From contig NZ_CP035807.1 of assembly GCF_008329945.1 (NCBI RefSeq), positions 2,604,001 through 2,668,000 of the forward strand: a stretch of DNA of 64,000 nt, written 5' to 3'. This document shows positions 50,826 through 60,489 of the stretch, one piece after another. Source of the stretch: Thiospirochaeta perfilievii (GTDB lineage: Bacteria > Spirochaetota > Spirochaetia > DSM-2461). Below the pieces are notes generated by a model. That model worked only from the letters and a program-made list of their open reading frames with translations, had not been told where the DNA came from and did not search any database. How positions within the stretch are numbered: the stretch's first letter is position 1; each line of letters starts with the position of its first letter. Position numbers and translations under genes: made by a program.

Positions 50826-52139
50826 TTACTTAATATTTTCGCTTTTTTGTGCAATTACCGGAATTGAAACAATTTTCTTTGAAATCATCTGTTCTTTTTT
50901 TAATTTCTTAATTGCAGCATCAATATTTCCTTTTGCTGTTTTATGAGTAAGTATCACAAGAGGTATACTTTTTTGCTCTTTTTCATCAAATCTAGCCTCT
51001 TTTTGTGAAATACCAGAAATACTAATTGAATTCTCTGCTAAAATCTTTGTAACTGTTGCAGTTACACCTATATGGTCCTCAACATTTAGTCGTAAATAGT
51101 AAGCTGATTCAACCTCTGACTGATCCATGTAAGATGGCTTTTGGGTTAAATCCGGCCAATACTTATAGTTATCAAAAAGTATTTTTTGAGCCCCACTTGC
51201 AACAGAAATAATATCTGCTCCAATAGCACTAGCTGTAGGTAAGTCTCCAGCTCCTCTTCCATAATACATAGTATGACCTACTGCGTGTCCATATAGACTA
51301 ACACCATTAAATGGTCCTGATATTTTTGCTAGAGGGTGTTGGTTACTAATAAAGGATGGTTGAACTCTTAGGCTAACCTTATCCCCGTAAGTTTCACCAA
51401 TGGCTAAAAGTTTTATTGTATAACCCATCTCTGTACCAAGTTTTACATCATATATATCTATATTTTCAATACCTGTTACAGATACTCTGTCTAATTCACA
51501 GTTATATCCAAAACATAGAGAACTCATAATTGTTATCTTATGGGCAGAGTCCATACCGTTTACATCAAGAGTAGGGTCAGCTTCTGCTAGTCCCTGGGCT
51601 TGAGCTCCCTTAAGAGCTTTATTATAACTCATTCCTTGATCGATCATCTGGGTTAAAATGTAGTTACATGTTCCATTAACAATTCCATATAAAGCGTCAA
51701 TTCTGTTTACAGCCATACCTTCCGTAATAGCTTTTACAATTGGTATTCCCCCTGCACAACTAGCTTCAAAACCAATTGATACACTGTTTTTTCGAGCTAA
51801 ACCAAAAAGTTCCTCTCCAAATGTTGCTAGTAGAGCTTTATTTGCTGTAATGACATTTTTTCCAGCAGATAGGGATTTTGATACTACATCCTTAGCAAAT
51901 GTCAATCCACCCACCAACTCTATTACTATAGTTACTTCTGGATCATTTAAAACTTTGTTTAAATCAGTTTCATATAACTCTTCAGGGATACCAATTGCTC
52001 TAGCATTATCGAAATTAATATCTACAACATATTTTAGTCCTAATTCAAGACCAGTTTTCTCTTTAAGGAATTTTATATCCCTTGTTAGTAGGAGGGCTGT
52101 TCCACCTCCTACAGTTCCACAACCAACAAGTGCGATCAT
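50826..52139 (-). CDS. hom: Homoserine dehydrogenase
   Basis: 437 residues, monofunctional HSD with C-terminal ACT domain. Reduces aspartate semialdehyde to homoserine for threonine, methionine and isoleucine. NAD(P) site ALVGCGTVGGGTALLL, NAKALL-type SANKALLATFGEEL, catalytic region GIVNGTCNYILTQM and EADPTLDVNGMDSAHK, then RVQPSF; ACT at ~355-430 (YYLRLNVEDHIGVTATV) for feedback. SD CGGAGT. It follows the LysM lipoprotein by 32 nt, so it may share its transcript. Confidence 0.97.
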   Translation of the reverse strand: MIALVGCGTVGGGTALLLTRDIKFLKEKTGLELGLKYVVDINFDNARAIGIPEELYETDLNKVLNDPEVTIVIELVGGLTFAKDVVSKSLSAGKNVITANKALLATFGEELFGLARKNSVSIGFEASCAGGIPIVKAITEGMAVNRIDALYGIVNGTCNYILTQMIDQGMSYNKALKGAQAQGLAEADPTLDVNGMDSAHKITIMSSLCFGYNCELDRVSVTGIENIDIYDVKLGTEMGYTIKLLAIGETYGDKVSLRVQPSFISNQHPLAKISGPFNGVSLYGHAVGHTMYYGRGAGDLPTASAIGADIISVASGAQKILFDNYKYWPDLTQKPSYMDQSEVESAYYLRLNVEDHIGVTATVTKILAENSISISGISQKEARFDEKEQKSIPLVILTHKTAKGNIDAAIKKLKKEQMISKKIVSIPVIAQKSENIK

Positions 52140-52171
52140 ATCTATACTCCGTTTATTTAATTAAATAAAAT

Positions 52172-53659
52172 TTAGTTTAAAGGTGGAATAATTAATTTCC
52201 ATCCTGGATAAATTAAGTCAGGGTCCTGAATTAATTTTTTATTCCTTTCCCATATATTCTGCCATAATAGTGGGTCACCATAGAATTCTTCTTTTTCCGC
52301 GATTCTCCACAAACAATCCCTTTTTTCGGGATTTAAAACAACAGTATATATGTAGTCTACTGCCATAGACTTATACTCATCTAGATAAACTTTTGACTTT
52401 GCTAAATATTCACCTGCCTTTACAAGATCACCACTATTTCTTGCCTCAATTCCTAGTTGCCATAGCTCTTTAGCCTCAGCTAGTAGTGTTCTTCTTGTCT
52501 CCTGTATTCCTAAAACTCCAGTTTCACCTTCAATTACCGGAAATTCAACATCAACATTTTTCTCTAAATCTATAGGAGTTAATCCAGATGTCTCTTCCTT
52601 TTCAACTTTAGCTTCAATTGGTTTTTCCTTTAACTTAACTTCTCCTGTCCACTCTTCAGGGGAGATTATGTTATCTTCTCTATCTAAAACAGTAAGTGTA
52701 GAAGCTGATTCTAACTGGTTCATCAGTTCTAAAATCTCTTGGTCTGTTTTTGCTACATCAATATTTATTCTAGCCTGTTCAATGGCTTTTTTTGCAAGAA
52801 AAAGTGTCTCTCTTAATGCTGCCTCTCCATTTACTGCATCATACTCGTTATAGAGTAAATTTTGAGCAGTTATATAACTATCTACTGCTAAGTTATACTC
52901 TGTAGGAGCCCATTTTTCCACATCTATAGTTTTTGCTTCAACACGATAATTATTTATAATTCTTAATAAATTATCTATATATCCCATATTAGTAGAGAGT
53001 GAGTTATAAAGGTTTGACATTGAAGTATAAGCTACTCTGTATATAGCTAAGGATTTAGTAAAATCCCCCTCTTCAAATGCTTTTATACTTTCATCCTTTT
53101 GGGACTGGGATAATAAAAATTCCTTTGGGGTATACTTATCAGCTTTAATCTTAAGTAACTTTTCAGACTGACTATTTAATATATTTATACATGCTACTTT
53201 CAAGGCTTCTAGGGAGTCTTCTATCAGGGCTAAAGACTCACTGCTAATCTCATTTAGTAGAACTCTAGATTGGTCAGGGTCACTCTCTTTAAGCTCGGTA
53301 GCCTTAGCTAATTTCTTTTTTAAATCATTTAATCTACCAGGGAAATAGGTTTTAGCCCTAGCTTCTTCAGCCTTAAAAATCTCTTTTTTAGCCTTTGCCA
53401 GAAGAGTCTCATCTAGAGGTTCAGGTATATAAACAGGTTCAACTTCTTCCTCTATTATAGGCTCTTCCTCTATTACTACCTTTTCTTCAATAACAGGCTC
53501 AGGAGCTACTTCGATAATCTCCTCTTCCTGAATAACCTCTTCTACCTCAGGTTCTACAATCACTTCTTCTTGAGTTGGCTCTTCTACTACTTCAGGGGTA
53601 GATGCACATGAAATTATGAAAATTGATAATAATACAATTGTGAATTTTAATTTTGTCAT
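52172..53659 (-). CDS. LysM-ended lipoprotein, acidic and helical
   Basis: 495 residues. Lipobox FIISCAST (Cys18), then a Glu/Val/Ile-rich acidic linker ~20-80, long helices ~85-330, and a C-terminal LysM-like segment (CLWRIAEKEEFYGDPLLWQ, DPDLIYPGWKLIIPPL). Resembles the Borrelia/Treponema LysM outer-envelope lipoprotein group (BB0323 type), which links outer membrane and peptidoglycan and matters for cell division and envelope integrity. Homology inferred from architecture. It has its own promoter (53684-53712); hom follows downstream. Confidence 0.75.
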   Translation of the reverse strand: MTKLKFTIVLLSIFIISCASTPEVVEEPTQEEVIVEPEVEEVIQEEEIIEVAPEPVIEEKVVIEEEPIIEEEVEPVYIPEPLDETLLAKAKKEIFKAEEARAKTYFPGRLNDLKKKLAKATELKESDPDQSRVLLNEISSESLALIEDSLEALKVACINILNSQSEKLLKIKADKYTPKEFLLSQSQKDESIKAFEEGDFTKSLAIYRVAYTSMSNLYNSLSTNMGYIDNLLRIINNYRVEAKTIDVEKWAPTEYNLAVDSYITAQNLLYNEYDAVNGEAALRETLFLAKKAIEQARINIDVAKTDQEILELMNQLESASTLTVLDREDNIISPEEWTGEVKLKEKPIEAKVEKEETSGLTPIDLEKNVDVEFPVIEGETGVLGIQETRRTLLAEAKELWQLGIEARNSGDLVKAGEYLAKSKVYLDEYKSMAVDYIYTVVLNPEKRDCLWRIAEKEEFYGDPLLWQNIWERNKKLIQDPDLIYPGWKLIIPPLN

Positions 53660-53683
53660 ATAAGCTCCAGTATTTAATGAGTT

Positions 53684-53712
53684 ATATTATCATGGAATTG
53701 TTCAGGAATCAA
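53684..53712 (-). promoter_or_regulatory. Promoter of the LysM lipoprotein (and hom)
   Basis: Minus strand: TTGATT (53707-53712), 17-nt spacer, TAATAT (53684-53689). SD GGAG follows. Confidence 0.55.
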
Positions 53713-53720
53713 TAAACAAT

Positions 53721-53748
53721 AAAAAAAGCCGACTTAATAGCCGGCTTT
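53721..53748 (-). terminator. ugpC/msmX terminator
   Basis: AAAGCCG / CGGCTTT stem; on the minus strand a T-run follows, closing the ATPase gene that ends at 53774. Confidence 0.85.
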
Positions 53749-53773
53749 ATAGTTATTTGTAAAATTAGTTAAA

Positions 53774-54877
53774 TTAACCTTTGTAAAAAATTGATTTTTC
53801 AGTCTCAATATCAAAGAATTTAATTTTATCAACATTTGGAGTTAATGTTAACTCTTCACCAACTTTAACAATAGAAGTAGGCTCTACTTTACATACAATT
53901 TGGTGATCTGCTGTACTAACATATAAAATTGTCTCATCTCCTAAAGGCTCTACAACTTCAATAGTTCCTTTAATATAAGCAGCTTGAGTTGCACTTGTAT
54001 CAACAGCTGAATCTTCAGGTCTAATTCCCATTAGAACGTCTTTTCCAACATAAGTTCTCATAACTTCTTCTTTATCAGCAGGAACTGTTACAACAAATCC
54101 ACCCTCATCAACAATAACTTTACCATTCTCTTCTCTTACTTTTGCTCTTACTGTGTTCATTGCAGGAGATCCGATAAAAGATGCTACAAATTGGTTAATT
54201 GGTTCGTTATATAAACTTAAAGGAGAACCAATTTGTTGGATAACTCCACCTTTCATTACAACGATTTTATCACCCATTGTCATAGCTTCAATTTGGTCAT
54301 GTGTTACATAGATCATTGTAGCTTGTAATCTTGTATGAAGAGCTGAAATCTCAGTTCTCATCTGTACTCTTAGTTTAGCATCAAGGTTTGATAAAGGCTC
54401 ATCAAATAAGAAAACTTTAGGCTTTCTAACAATTGCTCTACCAACAGCAACCCTTTGTCTTTGACCACCTGATAACGCTTTAGGTTTTCTATCTAATAGC
54501 TCTTCAATTTCAAGAATACCAGCTGCTTCAGCAACCCTTGATTCAATCTCTTCTTTAGCATATTTTCTAATTTTTAGACCAAAAGCCATATTGTCTCTAA
54601 CTGTCATATGTGGGTAAAGTGCGTAGTTTTGGAATACCATGGCGATATCTCTATCTTTTGGAGCTTCCTCGTTCATTCTTTTACCATCAATAGTTAATTC
54701 ACCATCAGTGATATCTTCTAGACCAGCGATCATTCTTAAAGTTGTTGATTTACCACAACCTGAAGGACCAACAAGTACTACGAACTCTTCATCTTTAATG
54801 TCAATATTAACATTATCTACTGCTTTAACACCTCCATCGTATACTTTTACGATGTCTTTTAATTTAACTTCAGCCAT
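53774..54877 (-). CDS. ugpC: Sugar ABC importer ATPase, UgpC/MsmX type
   Basis: 367 residues. Walker A GPSGCGKSTTLRMIAGLE, signature LSGGQRQRVAVGRAIV, Walker B VFLFDEPLSNLDAKLR, TOBE/MalK regulatory domain ~240-367 (GIRPEDSAV). MsmX/UgpC ATPases power several sugar importers at once; here no permease genes are adjacent. Codon use is of high-expression type. SD AAGGGGTGG, strong promoter at 54917-54945. Upstream on the same strand is a solute-binding lipoprotein. Confidence 0.95.
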   Translation of the reverse strand: MAEVKLKDIVKVYDGGVKAVDNVNIDIKDEEFVVLVGPSGCGKSTTLRMIAGLEDITDGELTIDGKRMNEEAPKDRDIAMVFQNYALYPHMTVRDNMAFGLKIRKYAKEEIESRVAEAAGILEIEELLDRKPKALSGGQRQRVAVGRAIVRKPKVFLFDEPLSNLDAKLRVQMRTEISALHTRLQATMIYVTHDQIEAMTMGDKIVVMKGGVIQQIGSPLSLYNEPINQFVASFIGSPAMNTVRAKVREENGKVIVDEGGFVVTVPADKEEVMRTYVGKDVLMGIRPEDSAVDTSATQAAYIKGTIEVVEPLGDETILYVSTADHQIVCKVEPTSIVKVGEELTLTPNVDKIKFFDIETEKSIFYKG

Positions 54878-54916
54878 TTAAGCCACCCCTTTAGGATTAT
54901 TTTATTTTATTCATTT

Positions 54917-54945
54917 AATATATTATGACTTTATTTATCTGTCAA
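54917..54945 (-). promoter_or_regulatory. ugpC/msmX promoter
   Basis: Minus strand: consensus TTGACA (54940-54945), 17-nt spacer, TATATT (54917-54922). Confidence 0.75.
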
Positions 54946-54954
54946 ACAAAAAAG

Positions 54955-56100
54955 TTATTTATTTTGTTTTTTAGACCAGTCATTAAAGTATTCTATATAT
55001 TTCTTTTCCCACTTATCTTCATCTAAAGAAATTATATCATTAAACATTGGGTTTAGTAGCTCATCTTTTAATGAGTCCCATAACTCAGGAAGATATAGGT
55101 ATGCTGAAATTTCATTGTTATTTGGCATTAGTAATCTAAGCTCTGGGTAGTATTGGGGTAAGACACTCTTTGAAACATATATAAGAGTTGATAACTCTTT
55201 ATTAAAAAGTTTGTATAGTCCTGAGCTGTTAAAATTTTCTTTTATAAATTGTTCCTGATTATCCTTATTAAACATCCATGTTAATACTTTTTTAGAACTA
55301 CGAATTTTTTTACTATTTGAATTTATTCCAATAAATACAGCCCTATCAGCGGTGTTTATAAGGTTGTTTTTACTAAGAAAAGAGAATGCAAGGTCTTTAA
55401 AATTATTAATATCACTATTTAAAAAGTTTGATAGTGTAGAGTAGTAGTAGTCAATAATTTTATCTTTTAAAAGAAGCTCAGGTGAGAGGTGGAGATATTT
55501 ATTATTAAAATCATTATAATTTAGAGAATCATCATTTAGAAGGTTAAGCATGGTCTTAGCTGTATATGTAAACTCTTTTTTATCAAAATAACTATCCTCT
55601 ATATTAAACTCTGGGGAGAGTGATAGATAGAACCATAAAATAAAGTCACTGTTCCAATAGGGAGAGAAAATACTCTTTTTATTATTTATAAAATCATCAA
55701 TATTTATATCAGTAGGGTGTTTTTTAGTATGCCTATTATAAATAACCCCAGGAAGGTCGAATGTTAGGGGCAGAACTCTAAACTCTCCCTTATCATTTTT
55801 TGCTAAATTTAAGACTTCAGAGTAGAAAAGCTCTTTTTTTATCTTCCCCGTTTCTAATAGATCTGTTATATCTGCTGTTTCTATCTGGGAACTATCCTTT
55901 TGACCGCTAAAAATAGTTATATCATAGTTGTTTTTTGGGTTAAGTTCTAAAATTATTTTAATATCATCATTATGTTTATTAAAATTTTCTATAAATGGAA
56001 GTATATGTGGTAGGTCTGTATATAGTGTTACTGTCTCAATCTTATTTTCACTACATGAGATAAATAGTGTTGTTATTAATAATAATATTAACTTTTTCAT
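54955..56100 (-). CDS. Extracellular solute-binding lipoprotein (sugar-type)
   Basis: 381 residues with lipobox LFISCSEN (Cys16). TLYTDLPHILPFIENFNKHN, then NYDITIFSG, RVLPLTFDLPGVIYNRHT and WMFNKDNQEQFIKENF follow family-1 solute-binding proteins. It would deliver a sugar or oligosaccharide to an ABC importer energised by the downstream ATPase, but no permeases are here. The start codon has no SD; a perfect TTGACA-17-TAAAAT promoter ends 6 nt before the ATG, so the transcript should be leaderless. Confidence 0.78.
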   Translation of the reverse strand: MKKLILLLITTLFISCSENKIETVTLYTDLPHILPFIENFNKHNDDIKIILELNPKNNYDITIFSGQKDSSQIETADITDLLETGKIKKELFYSEVLNLAKNDKGEFRVLPLTFDLPGVIYNRHTKKHPTDINIDDFINNKKSIFSPYWNSDFILWFYLSLSPEFNIEDSYFDKKEFTYTAKTMLNLLNDDSLNYNDFNNKYLHLSPELLLKDKIIDYYYSTLSNFLNSDINNFKDLAFSFLSKNNLINTADRAVFIGINSNSKKIRSSKKVLTWMFNKDNQEQFIKENFNSSGLYKLFNKELSTLIYVSKSVLPQYYPELRLLMPNNNEISAYLYLPELWDSLKDELLNPMFNDIISLDEDKWEKKYIEYFNDWSKKQNK

Positions 56101-56106
56101 GAAATT

Positions 56107-56135
56107 ATTTTAGATAACACTCTATCCCATGTCAA
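56107..56135 (-). promoter_or_regulatory. Leaderless promoter of the solute-binding lipoprotein
   Basis: Minus strand: TTGACA (56130-56135), 17-nt spacer, TAAAAT (56107-56112), then exactly 6 nt to the ATG (56100). Clearest example of the leaderless pattern. Confidence 0.7.
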
Positions 56136-56140
56136 TTGGG

Positions 56141-56170
56141 TTGTTCTTTATATCTATGATACTGCATAAT
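56141..56170 (+). promoter_or_regulatory. Candidate promoter of the radical SAM gene
   Basis: TTGTTC (56141-56146), 18-nt spacer, CATAAT (56165-56170), 7 nt to the ATG (56178). It is divergent with the lipoprotein promoter within the same 77 bp. Confidence 0.45.
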
Positions 56171-56177
56171 AGGCTCT

Positions 56178-57104
56178 ATGCAGCGGAGATTGTTTTATAC
56201 GTATAGCGATTATCTATACAATAAATATGGGAAAACAGTATATAGGGTAGGGGTCGATGGTGGCTTTTCTTGTCCTAATAAGACAAATGGTCGAGAGACT
56301 CATGGTTGCAGCTTTTGTGGAAGCTTTGGGGCAAGAAGTGCATATTTAGGTGATAGCGAAGTTATTATAAATGAACAGGTTACAAAGAGTATTAGCTTTT
56401 TAAAAAGACGATATGATGCCCAAGACTTTATTCTCTATTTTCAAGCCTATTCAAATACATATGACCATGTTGATCGTTTAAAACATGTCTATGACTACGG
56501 TTTATCCCTGGGAAATTTTAGAGAGTTAGTAGTCTCTACAAGACCTGACTGTATCTCTAAGGAGATATGCGAGCTTCTAAGTAGTTATAAAAGGGATGAT
56601 TTTGATGTTTGGGTTGAACTAGGTATTCAGACTGTTAATGATGAATCTTTAAAAAGAATAAATAGGGGACATACTTACAGTCAGTTTATAGATGCCTATA
56701 AAATGTTAAAAAGTTATGGTATTAAAATAGCTGTTCATTTTATTTTTGGTTTGCCAGGAGAAGATTTTACCGATATTCTAAATAGTGTAAAAAAAATCGC
56801 TGTTTTAAAGCCAGATGGTGTTAAGTTTCATAATCTTCATATACCTACAGGAACTGTTATGTATGAGGAGTATTTAAGAGGGGAGTTATCCTTTCCATCT
56901 AGTTTAAGACATGCTGAGTATGTAGCAACTGCCATTGAATATTTAGATCCTAAGACGGTGGTTATGAGGGTAAATACAGATACCCCTGGCAGTAGGCACT
57001 CTGTTCCAGGATTTTTCTTGGATAAATCAATTGTTTACAATAGAATTACAGAGATATTAAATAGTAGAAAAAGTTATCAGGGGAAGTTGAGTGGAGAGAG
57101 ATAA
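56178..57104 (+). CDS. Radical SAM protein, TIGR01212/YtqA-like
   Basis: 308 residues. Starts RLFYTYSDYLYNKYGKTVYR; the Fe-S-binding pattern is CPNKTNGRETHGCSFCG (three Cys of the variant used by this family), then LGIQTVNDESLKRINRGHTY, VHFIFGLPGE and GVKFHNLHIP, all TIGR01212 marks. Related proteins (YhcC, YtqA) have been tied to tRNA modification or remain unassigned. The next gene overlaps by 14 nt. Probable leaderless transcript. Confidence 0.88.
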   Translation: MQRRLFYTYSDYLYNKYGKTVYRVGVDGGFSCPNKTNGRETHGCSFCGSFGARSAYLGDSEVIINEQVTKSISFLKRRYDAQDFILYFQAYSNTYDHVDRLKHVYDYGLSLGNFRELVVSTRPDCISKEICELLSSYKRDDFDVWVELGIQTVNDESLKRINRGHTYSQFIDAYKMLKSYGIKIAVHFIFGLPGEDFTDILNSVKKIAVLKPDGVKFHNLHIPTGTVMYEEYLRGELSFPSSLRHAEYVATAIEYLDPKTVVMRVNTDTPGSRHSVPGFFLDKSIVYNRITEILNSRKSYQGKLSGER

Positions 57105-57606
57105 TATTGAGATCTTAGATAAAATTGATGAATTGCAAGAGCATTTCTACAACTATCTTTTTACTAAAACCGTTAGAGATATCTCCTTAGTTGTTAAACT
57201 TAAGGAAAAGGATTGGGACTATATAAAAAGGTTAGAGGGACAAAAATCATTAATCTTTGGTAGAAGAACTTTTAAAATAGAGGAAATTTACCAGGTTTTA
57301 GTCCCATTTGTAAAGTTTATAAAGGGTGTGCGGGAGGATGTATTTCCTCATTTTGAAATTATAGTTAAAACAAATACTCCAAGATTAAGTTTAAGCCCCC
57401 AGGAGAAGTCCATTAGAAATATTCTTGTTGATAACTATGAGCGTAATATATATACCTTAGGTAAAATTGTTTTAGAACTCTATGAATTAGTGGTAGTTGA
57501 GGATTTAAAGGAGAATAAAAACAGTACTCCTCTATGTCTTACAATGGTTGATATTAAAGACATAGAGAAGGATTTAAGTTTTATTGAAGATTATCAGAAC
57601 AAGTAA
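57091..57606 (+). CDS. Uncharacterised protein in the radical SAM operon
   Basis: 171 residues, GTG start at 57091 with GTTGAGTGGAG-like RBS inside the preceding gene. Mixed alpha/beta; no signal, TM or motif recognised. Contains FGRRTFKIEEIYQVLVPFVK and SPQEKSIRNILVDNYE. Its overlap with the radical SAM gene suggests a shared task. Its 3' end overlaps the convergent aminotransferase by 26 nt. No family assigned. Confidence 0.6.
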   Translation: MERDNIEILDKIDELQEHFYNYLFTKTVRDISLVVKLKEKDWDYIKRLEGQKSLIFGRRTFKIEEIYQVLVPFVKFIKGVREDVFPHFEIIVKTNTPRLSLSPQEKSIRNILVDNYERNIYTLGKIVLELYELVVVEDLKENKNSTPLCLTMVDIKDIEKDLSFIEDYQNK

Positions 57607-58866
57607 AGATAATTTGAAATAGATCTTCTAAATCTTCTTTATCTACACTTGAATATGCAATTCTGAAACTTGTATCCCCAAGGGATATTGTTCCTACTCC
57701 ATGTTTTAAAAGTTCAACTCTTAACTGTTCATTAAAACCTGAAGGTGTCTTAAAATTCATAAAGTAACCTGAGTTAAATGGATACTCTTGTAGTTTTAAA
57801 CCATTTGTCCTCTTTTCTAAAATCTCTTTAACCTTTAAATATCTGTCCTTCATAATTTTTTCAAACTCAGCTTTTTCTGAATCATATGTATCACTTTTAA
57901 GTGCTTTTATAACCAGGGCTTGGCTTAATTTAGAAGAACTGGAGAAGGATGATCTTACTGCACCCATAAGTTTTTGTTCTAGGGCATCGGTATGTCTCTT
58001 TTCAAGACCCTTACCTGCAAATGTAATAAAACCAACACGTAGTCCCCAGGAATAATCCTCTTTAGTAGCACCATCAACTTTAACAGCTAATACGTTTTCA
58101 TGAATATCTGCTAACAGGGAGAAGATTGACTCTTTATATATATCATCTTCATAAAATAGACCAAAGTAGGCATCATCTGTAATTACACACACTTTAATTC
58201 CCATCTCTGCTACTTCTTTTATAACACTGCTTATCAGGTTTGCTTCCTCTAAGGTAGGAGAGTAACCTGTTGGATTATTGGGGAAATTAAGTAGTAGAGA
58301 TACTTTATTATTTTTTGTTGAACTTATTAAGGTCTCTTTTAAAGAGGCTGTATCAATTTTATTACCCCTAAAAAAGAGAATCTTTTAATATTAACCTCTT
58401 TTCGAATTTCGAATATCAATTGATAATTTCCCCAGAATAGATCTGGAATAACTAAGTTATCTCCTGGATCTAAGAATAGGTCTGCTGTGTTACTAATACC
58501 ACTTGTTAAACCTGGAACAACTATTGGTAGGGAGGTGTGAATATTTTCTAGGCCTGGATTTTTTTTAATAATCTGGCTTTTCCACAACTCTCGTAGTTCC
58601 ATTACACCTGGTGTTGGAGCATAAGTAATATAATCATTTGTATCCATATTATTTATGTTGTAACTTAACCCGGACAAAATAAGTGGCTTTTTTTTGTTAA
58701 AAGCCATACCTGCAGTTGCATTATATTTGTTAGCTTTAGCAGATGCTTCAGCTGATTGTGCAACAATTCCTTTAGGGAAATATAGTTTCTTCCCCATACT
58801 TGACAGTAAGAACCCTGCCTGAGTTTCATTTAAAATGTTATTTAAATTCAAAGCTAAACTATTCAT
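57581..58866 (-). pseudogene. PLP-dependent aminotransferase class I/II, frameshifted
   Basis: Two frames together give about 430 residues. The upstream frame (from ATG 58866) has LFLDPGDNLVIPDLFWGNYQ, the substrate/PLP half; the downstream frame starts NKIDTASLKETLISS, has LNFPNNPTGYSP, ITDDAYFG and the PLP-Lys region DGATKEDYSWGLRVGF. The break is at a run of six T (plus-strand A6, 58370-58375); seven would restore the frame. Likely aspartate or aromatic class; substrate unsure. Sequencing error or true loss cannot be separated here. The ATG at 58866 has no clear SD. Confidence 0.85.
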
Positions 58867-58928
58867 GTTTAAACTATACACTATAGGGGGGAGAGTTTCA
58901 AATGGTCTTTTATCCTGGTTATTTATCG

Positions 58929-58957
58929 TTGACACTTGCACTTTAATAGCATAAATT
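58929..58957 (+). promoter_or_regulatory. Leaderless promoter of the DUF5312-like gene
   Basis: TTGACA (58929-58934), 17-nt spacer, TAAATT (58952-58957), exactly 6 nt to the ATG at 58964. No SD. Confidence 0.65.
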
Positions 58958-58963
58958 ATAATA

Positions 58964-60487
58964 ATGCTAGCTGATTTAATTGAAAAAATTATGACCCTAA
59001 TAGGGGGGAAAGATGACCCTAACTCAAAGAATAAAAAACTCATAAAAGAGATAAAAAAAAGTCTTAAAAAGAGTAATAAACTATTTAATGTTAAAAAGGA
59101 TGAGGTAACCTCTACATTAGCCCAGTTTTTTTATAATTTATATAAAATTGTAGGTCCTTTTAACGACATATTAAGTAATATTGACTCATCTAAAGCATTT
59201 AAACGTATGATTGTAGAGAGTTATATGTCTGAAAAGCAGTTAGAAGCTGTTGATAGACTTACTGGTGACGAGATTAATAAGAGGTTGTTATCCAGTAAAA
59301 ACGTAAAGTTAACTGCCAGTCAGGTTCAGAAGGAGATAATAGGATTAGTTTCAAGTTTTTCTAGTGAGCTGACTAATCAGATTAATGAATCATACAATCT
59401 CCTCCTTATTTTTAGGGATTTATCATGTTTTAATTATTATTTCTTATTAAAAAAATTCGATTCTAGGCTTCCAAATTATGATTTTGTTTATAAACCTAGT
59501 TTTAGTGATATTAGTGCTAGTTACGTCTCGGAGGATTTAAAAGACTTTTTAGAAATTCTGCAAATTTTTAATGCAAGTAATAATTGGAAGGAAATTTTTG
59601 TAATATTAGAAAAGTATAGATCAAATATGAGTATTGATATTAAGAGCTGGAATAAGGTCTTAAGGTCAATACAGGATATTAAGAGTTCTAATATACTACT
59701 GAATATAGTAAAGGTTGTAGATGAGAATCCATACTACGAAGTTAAATCTACATATAATGACAACTCAATTGTTGAAGACTATATTAAAGTAATTCGAGAT
59801 GATGCAGAAGAGGCTTTAAAGGGTGTATTAAAACAGAAAAAAGAGCAAGCAATTGGAAAGTATATTGAGATGATCTTTGGGGATGTGGGATCTGTCGAAA
59901 GAAATAAATACTATACAAAACACGCAAATATAACATACGAGAAAAAAGAGTTAGAGGGGTATACATATGTTGACCCTATTAACTATTTAAGGGCTTACTT
60001 TTTAGATTATTTTAAAACAGAAACTAAGCCTGTTATAGAGGTTCTATTAATCCAGGGACAGTGGGCCACCCATGTTACTAGCCAAGAGTTCTCTGAAGCT
60101 TTCCATAAAATTCAGGAATTTTTACCAAAAACAATAGAGTTGGATTCATCCTTAGCGGATGAGGAGCCTGTTGGTGCTAGGATAAAAACTATGTTAAGAA
60201 AATCTGGTAAGGATATGATTGCTAAAAATGCCCTAGATAGTGAGATAAAAACTGTTAATAAACAGGCTAAAATAATAGTTGAAGGTTCCGTTCAAAATCT
60301 AATAATTCTAGGTAATGTAATAAAGGCGATTTTAGAAGAGTTTAAAAGTGGTAAGGTAGAAGCCATTATTAACTGGAAAGAGTTACAAAACACCCAAGAG
60401 GAACCATTAGAAGAGATGATGTTAAGAACATATAAAAAGCTCTTCTATATGGTTCAACTGATACAGCAAACTTTAAAGGGTATATAG
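58964..60487 (+). CDS. DUF5312-like spirochaete protein
   Basis: 507 residues, predominantly helical, no signal or TM. Opens MLADLIEKIMTLIGGKDDP and ends KLFYMVQLIQQTLKGI. It resembles the spirochaete-restricted family DUF5312 in length and opening, recalled from memory. No enzyme motif. Leaderless start supported by promoter spacing. Neighbours (aminotransferase, hflX) give no clue. Role unknown. Confidence 0.6.
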   Translation: MLADLIEKIMTLIGGKDDPNSKNKKLIKEIKKSLKKSNKLFNVKKDEVTSTLAQFFYNLYKIVGPFNDILSNIDSSKAFKRMIVESYMSEKQLEAVDRLTGDEINKRLLSSKNVKLTASQVQKEIIGLVSSFSSELTNQINESYNLLLIFRDLSCFNYYFLLKKFDSRLPNYDFVYKPSFSDISASYVSEDLKDFLEILQIFNASNNWKEIFVILEKYRSNMSIDIKSWNKVLRSIQDIKSSNILLNIVKVVDENPYYEVKSTYNDNSIVEDYIKVIRDDAEEALKGVLKQKKEQAIGKYIEMIFGDVGSVERNKYYTKHANITYEKKELEGYTYVDPINYLRAYFLDYFKTETKPVIEVLLIQGQWATHVTSQEFSEAFHKIQEFLPKTIELDSSLADEEPVGARIKTMLRKSGKDMIAKNALDSEIKTVNKQAKIIVEGSVQNLIILGNVIKAILEEFKSGKVEAIINWKELQNTQEEPLEEMMLRTYKKLFYMVQLIQQTLKGI

Positions 60488-60489
60488 TT

